From Cribrihabitans_A pelagius (GTDB taxonomy: Bacteria > Pseudomonadota > Alphaproteobacteria > Rhodobacterales > Rhodobacteraceae), in contig NZ_JBMERR010000002.1 of the NCBI RefSeq assembly GCF_048820915.1, positions 186,001 through 250,000 of the forward strand: DNA of 64,000 nucleotides, written 5' to 3'. The notes under the pieces are model-generated. The model saw only the letters and a program-made list of their open reading frames with translations. It had not been told where the DNA came from and searched no databases. Position numbers and translations under genes: made by a program. Shown here one piece after another: positions 7,631-16,642 of the stretch. Every line of letters begins with the position of its first letter. The stretch's first letter is position 1.

Positions 7631-10569
7631 GTCAGGGTCTCCGGTTCCGCGTCCTTGCTGCGGTCCCATTCGCCATAGCGGGCGAGGTGGTCATAATCGC
7701 CGGCAAAATCGTCCTTATGCACCATCCGGCGGCTGGTGTAGCCCTGGTCCGGCTCGAAATAGGCACCGATCAGGGTGCGCAGCTCGTCCCAGACCTTGGC
7801 GGGCGGGTGCTCCTCCAGCGGCGCGCGCACCTCCTTGAGGCTGCTGCCGAGCCCGATGAACAGCGCACGGGCCACTTCGGCCGGGCCAATCTCTGCAAAG
7901 GCGCCTTCCTCGGCCATCGCGGCTTCGATCAGCAGCTGTTTCTCGAACTTCTGCTGCTGTTTCTCGCTTGGCGGCGCACCGGTCTTGTAGTCGTAAAGAT
8001 GCAGGAAGCCGCGGTCGTCCATGTCGATGCGGTCGGCGCGGCAGGCGATGGTGAAATCCAGAGGATCCAGCCGGGCACTGCCCTTGGCCTCGAACGCAAC
8101 GGGCCTGGCGCGGGCCTGGCGCTCCTGCTCACCTTGCACGAAATCGCCGGCGATGCGGCGGATGCGGCTGAGCCAGAGGATGCGCGCCACCGGCCAGGGC
8201 ACGTGTTCCTCCAGCAGGGCGCGGGACTTTTCGACCAAGGTTCCGGCATCCAGCAGGGCTGGGTCCGCCAATGTGTCCTTGATGAAATGCTCGAACACCT
8301 CATGCACCACGATGCCGCGCAGCAACGCGTCCGGCTCCTGCACCAGCGGATTGAGCGGCTTCAAGCGCAGCACGTGTTTGGCATAGATCGCGTAAGGGTC
8401 GCGGATCAGCCGCGGGATTTCTGTGATGGTCAGGCGCCGCGGACGTGCGGCTACCGGCGGGCGCGGCGAGGGGCGCGGGGCAGGCGGCAGGGGCGCCGGT
8501 TCCTCCAGCGCGGCGGCCCAGCCCAGCCATTCGTTGCCGCGCGCCTTCATCCTCTGCCAGGCATCGAGCCCGCCCTGATCCGGCAGGCCCTTGAGCAGGT
8601 TGGTGAGCCGGTTCAGCCAGCGCGAGGGCACGGTATCGGCTTCTTCCGAGCGAATCGCGCGGGTCAGCCAGACCTCCGGCGCGGCCACCGCCTGCTGGAA
8701 GTCATGCGCCGAGAGGCCGATGCGGCGTTCCGGCAGCAACAGCCCCGCCTGGTTGCGCAGCTGCCGGTTCAGCCAGGGATCGGGGCTTGCCGCCTCGGGC
8801 CAGCTGCCCTCATTGAGGCCGCCGAGGATCACCAGATCGGCGCCCTGCACACGCGCTTCCAAAGTGCCCCAGATCATGATCGAGCCATAAGGCGCGTCGC
8901 GGTCACGCACCTCGCCCTGGCTCAGGAGCGCGCCCAGAAGGTCTGCAAAGTCGCGAGCGCTCATCTCGCCGCCGTGGGGGGCCTGGGCCTCCAGCTCCTC
9001 GATCAGCGCAAGCGCGGACTGGCCCGCCTTCTTGTCCCAGAGAGTGCCGGTGCCTGTGGCCTGACTGCCCGCGGCGATGGCTTCCGCCAGTTCGCGCAGG
9101 CGCGCCACCCATTCGGTCAGCGGCAGGGCGCACTCGGTTTTCTGGCCATCGAAACAGTGGCTCAGCCAACAGGTCCAGCCCGGCGTCAGCTCGCGGCTTT
9201 CGCCAAAGGCGGCAAAGGCCGCGGCATCGGGGAAGGGCGGGCCGTTGCGGCGCAAGGAGAGCTCCAGCTCGCGGGTCTGGCGCAGGTGGCCGCCACGGCC
9301 GGCGCCGTCATGGGACAGCGGGTGTTTCAACAGCGTCAGCAGGCTGTCGCAGGTGAGCGGCCGGGTGAACAGCCCCGCCACATGGCGCAGGAAACGGCCC
9401 GGCGGCGACAGTTGCAACGGCTGGCCTGCGGAGTCATCGGGCAGGATGTTCCAGCGGTCGAGCGCCGCCGCCACCTGCCGCGTCAGCATCCGGTCGGGCG
9501 TGATCAGGGCGGCGGTCTGCCCGTCCTCCGCTGCCTGCCGCAGCCGCAGCGCGATCGCCAGCGCCTCGGCCCTCGGGCCTGCGGCTTCGATCAAGGTGAC
9601 TTCCCGGGTGGCGCGGTCCAACCCCTCCAGCTGCGGGCCTTCGCTCATCCAGGCGTCGGTCACCGGCGCGGGCCGGAGCGCGAGCGAGACCAGCCGGTTG
9701 CGCGCGGGCGAGGCGGGGGCGCAACCGGTCCAAGGCCGCACGTCCTGCGGCGCAAGGTCCAGGTCGCGCATCAGCCGGTAGAACCGGTACTGCGGGTGAT
9801 CTTCCGAGATCATCGGGTCGTCCAGCCCGGACCAGACGCTTGCAGGCTGGTCGAAGTCGAAGCCGGGCAGCACGACGGCGCCCTGGGGCAGGCGGGCAAT
9901 CGCCTCCATCAGCATCAGCGTGGTCCCGCGCGAGCCGGTGGAGCCTGCGAGGATCACCGGGTGCTGGGGCGGGGACGTCTCCCAGTGTTCGATGAGAGAA
10001 AGCACCGCCTGGCGCTGCCGGGCCTGGCTGTCCAGCGCGCCCTCGTGCAGGGCGGTGAACTGGTCGGCGATGCCGATGAAGGCCTGCGCCCGCGCCCAAT
10101 GGCCGGACATGTCGGAGACGTCGAGATTGCGGATATCTTCCGGGGTGACGCCTTCGCTCTGCATCTCGTCGATCAGCCCGGCGAGGCTGTCGGAGAGGTC
10201 ATAAAGCGAGGCGCGCGCCGCGAGGTCGGGCTGGGCCTCCAGGAGCCTTGCGATCAGCTGCGCCAGCTCCAGCCGGCGCCGCAGCGGGGGCAGGGCGGGC
10301 GGCAGGCTGCCAGGGGCCGCGCGTTCGGCCAGGTCGGTCAGCAGCGACAGCCGCGGCAGCAGCATCGCGGGGCCTTGATCGAACAGGCTCCGAACGCGCC
10401 GCGCCATGCGGGCGGTGTTCACGATCAGCTCGGCCCGGGCCAGCGCTTCGGGCGGCAGGCCCGGGCTGCGCGAAATCAGGCCCTGAACAAGGGCTTTCGG
10501 GAAATCCACCCCGCAGGGCAGGGCAAAGAGGCGTGGCTTGGGGCTGGGCTCAAACATCATCGGCTGCAA
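7627..10569 (-). CDS. addB: Double-strand break repair protein AddB
   Basis: This is the second subunit of the AddAB helicase-nuclease. The 980-residue product has the UvrD/Rep-like but degenerate N-terminal half typical of alphaproteobacterial AddB, with GSTGSRGTT in the Walker A position. It ends in a PD-(D/E)XK nuclease domain with CRADRID...LYDYKTG. It overlaps the upstream murU by about 20 nt if the first ATG is used; the third Met would shorten this to 8 nt. It is coupled to addA downstream. AddB forms an obligate heterodimer with AddA. Confidence 0.95.
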   Translation of the reverse strand: MQPMMFEPSPKPRLFALPCGVDFPKALVQGLISRSPGLPPEALARAELIVNTARMARRVRSLFDQGPAMLLPRLSLLTDLAERAAPGSLPPALPPLRRRLELAQLIARLLEAQPDLAARASLYDLSDSLAGLIDEMQSEGVTPEDIRNLDVSDMSGHWARAQAFIGIADQFTALHEGALDSQARQRQAVLSLIEHWETSPPQHPVILAGSTGSRGTTLMLMEAIARLPQGAVVLPGFDFDQPASVWSGLDDPMISEDHPQYRFYRLMRDLDLAPQDVRPWTGCAPASPARNRLVSLALRPAPVTDAWMSEGPQLEGLDRATREVTLIEAAGPRAEALAIALRLRQAAEDGQTAALITPDRMLTRQVAAALDRWNILPDDSAGQPLQLSPPGRFLRHVAGLFTRPLTCDSLLTLLKHPLSHDGAGRGGHLRQTRELELSLRRNGPPFPDAAAFAAFGESRELTPGWTCWLSHCFDGQKTECALPLTEWVARLRELAEAIAAGSQATGTGTLWDKKAGQSALALIEELEAQAPHGGEMSARDFADLLGALLSQGEVRDRDAPYGSIMIWGTLEARVQGADLVILGGLNEGSWPEAASPDPWLNRQLRNQAGLLLPERRIGLSAHDFQQAVAAPEVWLTRAIRSEEADTVPSRWLNRLTNLLKGLPDQGGLDAWQRMKARGNEWLGWAAALEEPAPLPPAPRPSPRPPVAARPRRLTITEIPRLIRDPYAIYAKHVLRLKPLNPLVQEPDALLRGIVVHEVFEHFIKDTLADPALLDAGTLVEKSRALLEEHVPWPVARILWLSRIRRIAGDFVQGEQERQARARPVAFEAKGSARLDPLDFTIACRADRIDMDDRGFLHLYDYKTGAPPSEKQQQKFEKQLLIEAAMAEEGAFAEIGPAEVARALFIGLGSSLKEVRAPLEEHPPAKVWDELRTLIGAYFEPDQGYTSRRMVHKDDFAGDYDHLARYGEWDRSKDAEPETLT

Positions 10570-11242
10570 TCAGCTCCTCGGCGGTCCGGATGCCTTCAGG
10601 GTGGCCCACATCGCACCAGTGGCCGGGATATTCCAGCCCGAACAGCCGGCCGGCTTCCCCCATGCGGTTCCACAGAAGGTTCAGCGAAAAGGCGCGTTCG
10701 GGGATTTCCGCAAGCGCGTCCGTTTTCACGATCTGCGCGCCGCCATAGACCAGATCGCCGCCCCGGTGCAGGCGGCCCTCCGTGTCGGTGCCGAAGTCCC
10801 CCGCACCCTTGCGGCCGCGCGTTCGGGCCAGCGGCACGCAGACCAGGAGCGCATCCATCCGCTCCGGGTCCCAGGCCGCGCGGGCGAGTGCCAGCGGGTT
10901 CGGGCCTTTCCAGATCGCATCGGTGTTCAGGGTAAACACCGGCCCTCCGCCCAATAGCGGCAGGGCTTGGCGCAGCCCGCCGCCGGTGTCGAGGATCTCG
11001 GGCGTCTCGTGGCTCAAGGCCACGTCATGTGGCTCTAGATAGGCGCGAAGCGGCTCCGGCTTGTAATGCAGGTTTGCAACCACCCGGCGCGGGTCGACTC
11101 CTCGCGCCAGGTCCAGCGCATGGGCGATCAGCGGCCGGCCGGCGACCTCGATCATCGGCTTGGGGCGGTCGCGGGTCAGCTCCTTCATCCGGGTGCCGAA
11201 ACCGGCCGCGAACAGCATGACGGAATCAGGCGTGTCCTGCAT
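10550..11242 (-). CDS. murU: MurU-type nucleotidyltransferase (N-acetylmuramate-1-phosphate uridylyltransferase)
   Basis: This enzyme is predicted to make UDP-MurNAc from MurNAc-1-phosphate and UTP in peptidoglycan recycling. The 230-residue product has the nucleotide-binding signature FAAGFGTRMKELTRDRPKPM at residues 11-30 and metal-ligand Asp in LNTDAIW. It lies directly behind an AmgK-type kinase gene, sharing a TGATG stop-start junction. That pairing is what separates MurU from other sugar-nucleotide transferases. The substrate is assigned by family and context, not by any residue unique to MurU. Confidence 0.88.
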   Translation of the reverse strand: MQDTPDSVMLFAAGFGTRMKELTRDRPKPMIEVAGRPLIAHALDLARGVDPRRVVANLHYKPEPLRAYLEPHDVALSHETPEILDTGGGLRQALPLLGGGPVFTLNTDAIWKGPNPLALARAAWDPERMDALLVCVPLARTRGRKGAGDFGTDTEGRLHRGGDLVYGGAQIVKTDALAEIPERAFSLNLLWNRMGEAGRLFGLEYPGHWCDVGHPEGIRTAEELIAADDV

Positions 11243-12240
11243 CAGCGCCTCAGCTTGTTCAGGTTTTCCGGCGTGGGTTCCGGCAGATTGTCCCGCAACA
11301 GAGCCGCAACGGGCGCCAGCGCGGGGTGTTCCAGCCCGCGGATGAAATGCGCCCAGACCCGCGGGATCAGGCCGATGTAATGCGGCTTGCCGTAGTCGAG
11401 GCTGAGCCGGGCAAAGACGCCGAGAATGCGCAGGTTGCGCTGCACACCCAGCACCTCATAGGCCGTGCGGAAGCCGGTTTCATCCGTGCGGGTGGCGGCG
11501 AGATAGCGTTCGATCATCTGCATCTCGACAGCGGGCGTCACGTCGCGGCGGGCGTCCTGCAGGAGCGACACCAGGTCGTAGGCCGGGTGGCCGGAACGGG
11601 CGTCCTGAAAGTCCAGCAGGCCCACGCGGGCGACGCCTGCGCGCTGGGGCAGCCAGAGCAGGTTCTCGGCGTGGTAATCCCGCTGCACCAGCACCGGATC
11701 GCCTGTCACGGTTTCCCGCAGAATGTCCTCGAAACTGTTCTCGAACCGCGCCTGCAGGTCTGCGTCCGCGGAACCGAAAATGCCCGCGCGGTATTTCGTC
11801 AGCGCCAGGCCCGACATCTCCGCCATCAGCCGGGGGCCGTAGGGTTCCAGGTCCGGCAGCGGGGCCGCGTGCAGGGCCGCCAGCGCGTCCGTGGCGGCCT
11901 CGTAGAGCGGGCGTTCCAGCGAGGGATCAGCGGCGATCACCCGGGCAAAGAGGTCGTCGCCCAGATCCTCCAGCAGCAGGAAGCCCCGGGCCTCATCCGC
12001 GGCGAGGATTTCCGGCGCGCTCAGGCCCTGTGCGGTCAGATAGCGGGCGATCCGCACGAAGGGCCGCACGTCCTCGCCCTTCTCAGGCGGCGCGTCCATC
12101 AGCACCACGCTGCGGGCGCCGGCACCGGTCAGCCGCTCGTAGCGGCGGTTGGAGGCATCGCCGGCCAGGGGCGCGCGGCGCCAACCGGCATAGCCCGCAT
12201 CGGCAAGAAAGGTTTCGCAGGCGGCGGCGCGGTCGGTCAT
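11242..12240 (-). CDS. amgK: AmgK-type sugar kinase (MurNAc/GlcNAc anomeric kinase, APH fold)
   Basis: This aminoglycoside-phosphotransferase-fold kinase is expected to phosphorylate recycled N-acetylmuramate at C1, supplying MurU. The 332-residue product has the catalytic loop QRDYHAENLLW and the metal-binding LLDFQDAR, with N-terminal GDASNRRYERL as the phosphate-binding strand. The frame is open far upstream, but the start at 12240 gives MTDRAAACETFL and overlaps the tsaE stop by 4 nt. Kinase and uridylyltransferase together form the anabolic MurNAc recycling route that bypasses MurA. Confidence 0.88.
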   Translation of the reverse strand: MTDRAAACETFLADAGYAGWRRAPLAGDASNRRYERLTGAGARSVVLMDAPPEKGEDVRPFVRIARYLTAQGLSAPEILAADEARGFLLLEDLGDDLFARVIAADPSLERPLYEAATDALAALHAAPLPDLEPYGPRLMAEMSGLALTKYRAGIFGSADADLQARFENSFEDILRETVTGDPVLVQRDYHAENLLWLPQRAGVARVGLLDFQDARSGHPAYDLVSLLQDARRDVTPAVEMQMIERYLAATRTDETGFRTAYEVLGVQRNLRILGVFARLSLDYGKPHYIGLIPRVWAHFIRGLEHPALAPVAALLRDNLPEPTPENLNKLRR

Positions 12241-12713
12241 GCGAATAGGCGCTCCATCAGGGGCTGCCACTTGGCGTCGCTCCAGGCGAGGCGCAGATGG
12301 CGGCGGTCTTCGTGTTCGGGATCGGGGGCCAGCGACAGGGTGAGCGCATGGGCGGGCGTCAATTCGGCCAGCCGGTCCGGCCATTCCACCAGGCAGACCG
12401 CCTCGTCGAAGGCGGCGGTGAGGCCCAGCTCCTCGACCTCGTCCAGGCTGGTGAGCCGGTAGAGATCGGCGTGCCAGACCTCACCCCCGGGCACCTCGTA
12501 GGTCTGCACCAGGGTGAAGGTGGGGGAGGGGACGTCCTCCGGCACCGGCATCAGTGTTTGCAGCAGGTGGCGGGCGAAATGGGTCTTTCCGGCGCCGATC
12601 GGGCCATCCAGCAACAGGCAATCGCCGGGGCGCAGGGCCCCGGCGATCTGTCCAGCCAGCTCGGCTGTTTCTTCCGGTGAGTTCAGCGTCAGGCGCGCAG
12701 GGCTCGTGATCAT
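12237..12713 (-). CDS. tsaE: tRNA threonylcarbamoyladenosine biosynthesis ATPase TsaE
   Basis: TsaE is the ATPase partner of TsaD/TsaB in making t6A37 on ANN-decoding tRNAs. The 158-residue product has Walker A (GPIGAGKT) at residues 37-44, the SPTFTLVQ switch segment, and HADLYRL and VEWPDRL motifs typical of the family. tsaD itself is in this window at about 25 kb. The gene is coupled to amgK by an ATGA overlap. Confidence 0.95.
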   Translation of the reverse strand: MITSPARLTLNSPEETAELAGQIAGALRPGDCLLLDGPIGAGKTHFARHLLQTLMPVPEDVPSPTFTLVQTYEVPGGEVWHADLYRLTSLDEVEELGLTAAFDEAVCLVEWPDRLAELTPAHALTLSLAPDPEHEDRRHLRLAWSDAKWQPLMERLFA

Positions 12714-12762
12714 GGCGGTAGAATGCCGCCGTGGCGGAGCCGCCGCAAGCCGGTTTCCCGGC

Positions 12763-14310
12763 TCAGCCCTGGCCGATCGCGGGAAAGCGCTCCTGCCCGG
12801 CCGGTGCGGCCGCGATTTCGGGCAGGCGGAAGCTCACCATGGTGGCGCCGTTCTGGATGGCGGAGACCTTGCAGATCAGCGGCGTGCCATCGCGCAGCTG
12901 GACCTGGCACCACCAGGGTTCGCGCGTCTCGCCGCCGGCGGTGAAGTCGCGGATCTCGCCCCAGGCGGGGGTTGGCGCGCAGGTGTCCTGCCAGACCCGG
13001 CTGGCATCCATGATCGAGACCTTGGCAAAGCTCGTTTCCGGGTCCATCCGCCACAGCTCGTGATAGGCCCGGTTGGAGAAGCTCATGGTGCCGTCGCCGG
13101 CAAAGACCGCAATCGCCTCGTCCATCTGGTCCATGATCGACTGGCCCATCTCCAGCTCGGAGCGGAACTGGCGGGTAAGGGTGATCTCGGCGGTGATGTC
13201 CTCGAACAGGAAGGCGATGGCGCCATCGGGATGCGGCCGGCCAGAAACCTTGTAGACCGAGCCCGAGGGCAGCGACCAGGTCTCCTGGTAGCGGCCCTCA
13301 GCGGCGGCTTCCAGAACATCGGCCATCTGATGGCGCCAGCTCGAGTAGTTCTTGGGCTCGGGCATCATGCGCTGGTCGCGCAGCCGGTCGAAAAAGCTGA
13401 GCAGGTTGGGGCGCGAGGAGAGGAAATTCGCAGGCAGCGCGGTGAGGTCGATCAGCACCGGGTTGAACAGCACCAGCTGGCGGTTGCGGTCAAAGATCGC
13501 AAGGCCGATCGAGAGCTGGGCAAAGGTCTTGGCCAGAGTCTGCACGAAATTGCGCTGGGCGACCTCGGCATCGACGACCGCGTTCACATCGACCGCGTGG
13601 CACAACCAGCCGGCCTCGGTCTCGGTGGTGGAGATGTTGTACCACAGCTTCTTTTTCGTCTCCGGCAGCGGGATCGAGATGCGCTCGGGCTTGCCGCTGG
13701 CCATCGGATCCTCGAGGTCGGCAAACAGCGGTTCGGCGAAATCGGCATCGCGGCCGCGGATCTTCTGGCTGAGGTTGTCATAGGCCAGGTTGGTCCAAGT
13801 GACGTGGCCTTCGTCCGATTGCAGCCAGACGGGGTAGGGCGCCTGATGCACCGCGGCGCGCAGGGTGGTGAGCTCCTGGTCGAGCGACTTGTTCTGCTCT
13901 TCCAGCGTGCTGCGGCGCAGCTGCACCCGGGTCACGCCGTCGATCCATTCGCAATGCGCCTCGCGGCTTTCGGCGGTGGCGGTGCCGGAGAGCACCAGCG
14001 GGCCCACGTCCTTGAGGAAGCCCGGCGACTGCGGCAGGCCGGGGTAGCTGCGCGCCAGCTGGTCGCGCAGCATGGCCCAGCTGAAATTTTCGGCCTGGTC
14101 GCCGATGAACTTGCGCGCTCCGGAGGACCAGCCGATCAGCGTGGTGTCGTCGAACAGGAATACCGCATCGGTGCGCCCGTCGCTGGCGAGCAGGTCCTGC
14201 TCCAGCCCGTGGCGGCCCGGGGACGGCGACAGCCACCAGACGGCAGCGGCCGCGGTGGCGGCGCACATCACCGCCAGTACAAACCATTCGATCGAAACGA
14301 TGTCTTGCAT
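12763..14310 (-). CDS. Membrane-anchored PAS-domain protein
   Basis: The 515-residue product starts with one transmembrane segment (about residues 8-26), followed by a cytoplasmic part with repeated PAS-like modules. These include FDRNRQLVLFNPVLIDLT, and a late one with IAVFAGDGTMSFSNRAYHELW. I see no H-box or HATPase motifs, so it senses but is not itself a histidine kinase. It heads the tsaE-amgK-murU-addB-addA run, 49 nt upstream of tsaE. An exact CtrA-consensus box lies 52 nt upstream of its start, so it may be under cell-cycle or quorum-linked CtrA control. Its partner is unknown. Confidence 0.8.
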   Translation of the reverse strand: MQDIVSIEWFVLAVMCAATAAAAVWWLSPSPGRHGLEQDLLASDGRTDAVFLFDDTTLIGWSSGARKFIGDQAENFSWAMLRDQLARSYPGLPQSPGFLKDVGPLVLSGTATAESREAHCEWIDGVTRVQLRRSTLEEQNKSLDQELTTLRAAVHQAPYPVWLQSDEGHVTWTNLAYDNLSQKIRGRDADFAEPLFADLEDPMASGKPERISIPLPETKKKLWYNISTTETEAGWLCHAVDVNAVVDAEVAQRNFVQTLAKTFAQLSIGLAIFDRNRQLVLFNPVLIDLTALPANFLSSRPNLLSFFDRLRDQRMMPEPKNYSSWRHQMADVLEAAAEGRYQETWSLPSGSVYKVSGRPHPDGAIAFLFEDITAEITLTRQFRSELEMGQSIMDQMDEAIAVFAGDGTMSFSNRAYHELWRMDPETSFAKVSIMDASRVWQDTCAPTPAWGEIRDFTAGGETREPWWCQVQLRDGTPLICKVSAIQNGATMVSFRLPEIAAAPAGQERFPAIGQG

Positions 14311-14361
14311 GTCGTCCTGCCTCGGTTAGCTATCGTTTTTCCGCATGGTTCCCCGTAAATG

Positions 14362-14377
14362 GTTAAATCAAGTTTAA
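14362..14377 (-). promoter_or_regulatory. CtrA-type box upstream of the PAS gene
   Basis: Read on the minus strand this is an exact TTAA-N7-TTAAC, the full CtrA consensus, 52 nt before the PAS-protein start. It is a pattern match only, in an AT-rich intergenic gap of 89 nt. Confidence 0.55.
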
Positions 14378-14399
14378 TTGGTTGCCGAAAAATGAATAG

Positions 14400-15821
14400 T
14401 TAAAATTCTATCGGTTTGTTCTCTCCAAGCCCGCCCCGGCCGTTGTCGGCTCCTGTTTCGGCGCCATCTGCCGCTTGGGCGTCGATGGCCGCCCGCGGCC
14501 AGGAGACCTCCACGATGGCGCCGCAGCGGTCGCCATAGGGGCAGAGCGTCTGGAACGGGTCCGAGCCATTGGCGAAGCGCAGCTGCGCGCCGGTGCGCTC
14601 CAGCAGGGTCTTGGCGATGAACAGCCCCAGCCCCATGCCTTCATATTCCGGGCGCTGGCGGCTGTCGCTGTCGCTGCGCCGCCGCCGCATGAAGGGATCG
14701 CCGATCCGGCCCAGCATCTGCGGCGGGTAGCCGCGGCCGTCGTCGCAGATCCGCAGGGTGATACGCTCGTCATTCCAGGCGGCGTCGATCCAGACCGTGG
14801 ACCGGGCGAAATCCACTGCATTCTGCACCAGGTTGCGCAGGCCATGGATGATCTCAGGCATGCGCTGCACGGTGGGCTGCTGGAAATCGCCGCCCTCCAG
14901 CGGGCCTTCGTGGTAGAGCACCGCCTTGCCGCGCTGCATGTGCGGCTCCGCAGCCTCGTTCACCACGGTGGAAAAGGGCGCCTGGCGCAGGTGCAAGTCG
15001 TCCTTGCCGGCCCGGCCCATGCCGCGCAGGATGTCGCGGCAGCGGTCGGCCTGCTCGCGGATCAGGGCGGCGTCCTCGCGCAGGTCCGGCCGGTCTTCGA
15101 GCTCGTCGATCAGCTCGGCGCTGGCCAGTTTGATGGTCGCAAGCGGCGTGCCCATCTCATGCGCGGCGGCGGCCACCACGCCGCCGAGGTCGGTCAGCTT
15201 CTGCTCCCGCGACAGCGCCAGCTGGGTGGCGCTCAGCGCTTCGGACATCGAGCGCATTTCGTTGCTGACGCGGAAGGAATAGCCGCCGATGAACAGGATG
15301 GCGATGACGATGGCGGTCCAGTTGCCGAAGATGAAGATGTCGGGCACCCGCAGGAGGAACCCCTGTTCGGTGCGCAGCGGCAGGTGGAACTCGGCCATCA
15401 GGGTGACCAGGATCACTGCGGTGGCGCCGATGATCAGAGTCGGGCGCAGCCGCATCACAGCGGCCGATATCGTCACCGGCCCAAGCACCAGAAGCGCAAA
15501 CGGGTTGTTGAGACCGCCGGTGAGATAGAGCAGGAAGGACAGCTGCAACAGGTCGAACAGCACCATCAGGAAATTCTCGAAATCCGTCAGGCGCCGGTTT
15601 TCGGGGAAGACGAAGATCAGCAACAGGTTGCCCGCCACCGAGATGCCCACTGCCAGGTAGCACAGCTCCAGCTCCAGCCGCAGGCTGTACATCTGCTGCG
15701 CCACGGTGATCGCGGCAAGCTGGCCGGCAATCGCCACCCAGCGCAGCAGGATCAGGGTCCTGAGGCGAATCCAGTGGCTGCCTGGCCGGCTGGCTGCCAG
15801 CCATATGTCGCGATCGCTCAT
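14400..15821 (-). CDS. regB: Redox-sensing histidine kinase RegB (PrrB/ActS)
   Basis: This is the membrane sensor kinase of the global RegBA redox system, which responds to quinone pool and oxygen state. The 473-residue product has six transmembrane segments in the first 185 residues and the quinone-binding motif GGLNNPFA at 102-109. His221 lies in AAAHEMGTPLATI, and Cys261 in the R-C-R-D-I-L segment matches the redox cysteine of R. capsulatus RegB. HATPase boxes follow. The start at 15821 was chosen because it leaves the short leader before WIRLRTLILLRW seen in PrrB; an alternative ATG is at 15866. It is divergent from senC-regA. Confidence 0.95.
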   Translation of the reverse strand: MSDRDIWLAASRPGSHWIRLRTLILLRWVAIAGQLAAITVAQQMYSLRLELELCYLAVGISVAGNLLLIFVFPENRRLTDFENFLMVLFDLLQLSFLLYLTGGLNNPFALLVLGPVTISAAVMRLRPTLIIGATAVILVTLMAEFHLPLRTEQGFLLRVPDIFIFGNWTAIVIAILFIGGYSFRVSNEMRSMSEALSATQLALSREQKLTDLGGVVAAAAHEMGTPLATIKLASAELIDELEDRPDLREDAALIREQADRCRDILRGMGRAGKDDLHLRQAPFSTVVNEAAEPHMQRGKAVLYHEGPLEGGDFQQPTVQRMPEIIHGLRNLVQNAVDFARSTVWIDAAWNDERITLRICDDGRGYPPQMLGRIGDPFMRRRRSDSDSRQRPEYEGMGLGLFIAKTLLERTGAQLRFANGSDPFQTLCPYGDRCGAIVEVSWPRAAIDAQAADGAETGADNGRGGLGENKPIEF

Positions 15822-15937
15822 ATTTGCGCCTGCTCCCGCAGATGTGACCCCGTGCGCCAGTTGCATCGGGTGGTTTTCTTGATAGGTCTGGCGCCTGGAA
15901 CGATCAACAACCCTTCTCCAAGTCAAAGTGTGATCCC

Positions 15938-16564
15938 ATGACGCGCCTCTATGCTCTTCTTGCCGCCCTGATTGTCGCTGCCCTGGTCGGGGGGGGCTGG
16001 TATCTGACGCGCGGCGGCAGCGGAGGCGGAGGCGATCAATACGCGCAATGCCGCAGCAGCCAGATCGCCGGCGGCACCGCCGCCATCGGCGGGCCATTCG
16101 AGCTGGTCAACGCCAAGGGGGAAACAGTCACCGACCAGGACGTGATCACCGAGCCCTCGATTGTCTACTTCGGCTATACCTTCTGCCCCGATGTCTGCCC
16201 GATGGATTCCGCCCGCAACGCCGACGCGGTGGACCTGCTGGCCGAGCGCGGCCACAGCGTGACGCCGGTGTTCATCTCGGTCGATCCGGAGCGCGACACG
16301 CCGGAAGCGGTGGGTGATTTTGCCGGCAACCTGCACGAGAAGATGATCGGCCTCACCGGCTCGCCCGATCAGATCAAGGCAGCGAGCAAGGCCTACAAGA
16401 CCTACTACAAGAAGAACGATGGCGACGAGGACTATTATCTGGTCGACCACTCCACCTTCTCCTACCTGGTGCTGCCCGAAGACGGCTTCGTCGAGTTCTT
16501 CCGCCGCGACGAGAGTGCGGAGCAGATCGCCGGGAAGACCGCCTGCTTCATCGAAAATAGCTGA
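15938..16564 (+). CDS. senC: SCO/SenC/PrrC family copper chaperone
   Basis: This membrane-anchored thioredoxin-fold protein handles copper for cytochrome c oxidase assembly and can influence RegB signalling. The 208-residue product has one N-terminal transmembrane anchor (about residues 5-23), the copper site C-P-D-V-C (Cys83, Cys87) and the third ligand His171 in VDHSTFS. Two extra cysteines (38 and 204) lie near the ends and might form a disulfide. It sits between divergent regB and regA, the standard Rhodobacteraceae order. Confidence 0.94.
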   Translation: MTRLYALLAALIVAALVGGGWYLTRGGSGGGGDQYAQCRSSQIAGGTAAIGGPFELVNAKGETVTDQDVITEPSIVYFGYTFCPDVCPMDSARNADAVDLLAERGHSVTPVFISVDPERDTPEAVGDFAGNLHEKMIGLTGSPDQIKAASKAYKTYYKKNDGDEDYYLVDHSTFSYLVLPEDGFVEFFRRDESAEQIAGKTACFIENS

Positions 16565-16642
16565 GACGTCATAGCTGTTTGACCTTTCCGGCTGCCCGGT
16601 CGTATTCTGCCTTGCACAATAGAATTTGGCGGAGGACCGGGC

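Noticed and set aside
7687..10935. 1082-codon plus-strand frame opposite addB and murU
   Set aside because: Antisense to two conserved genes in a frame mirroring their codons; no ribosome site or domain.
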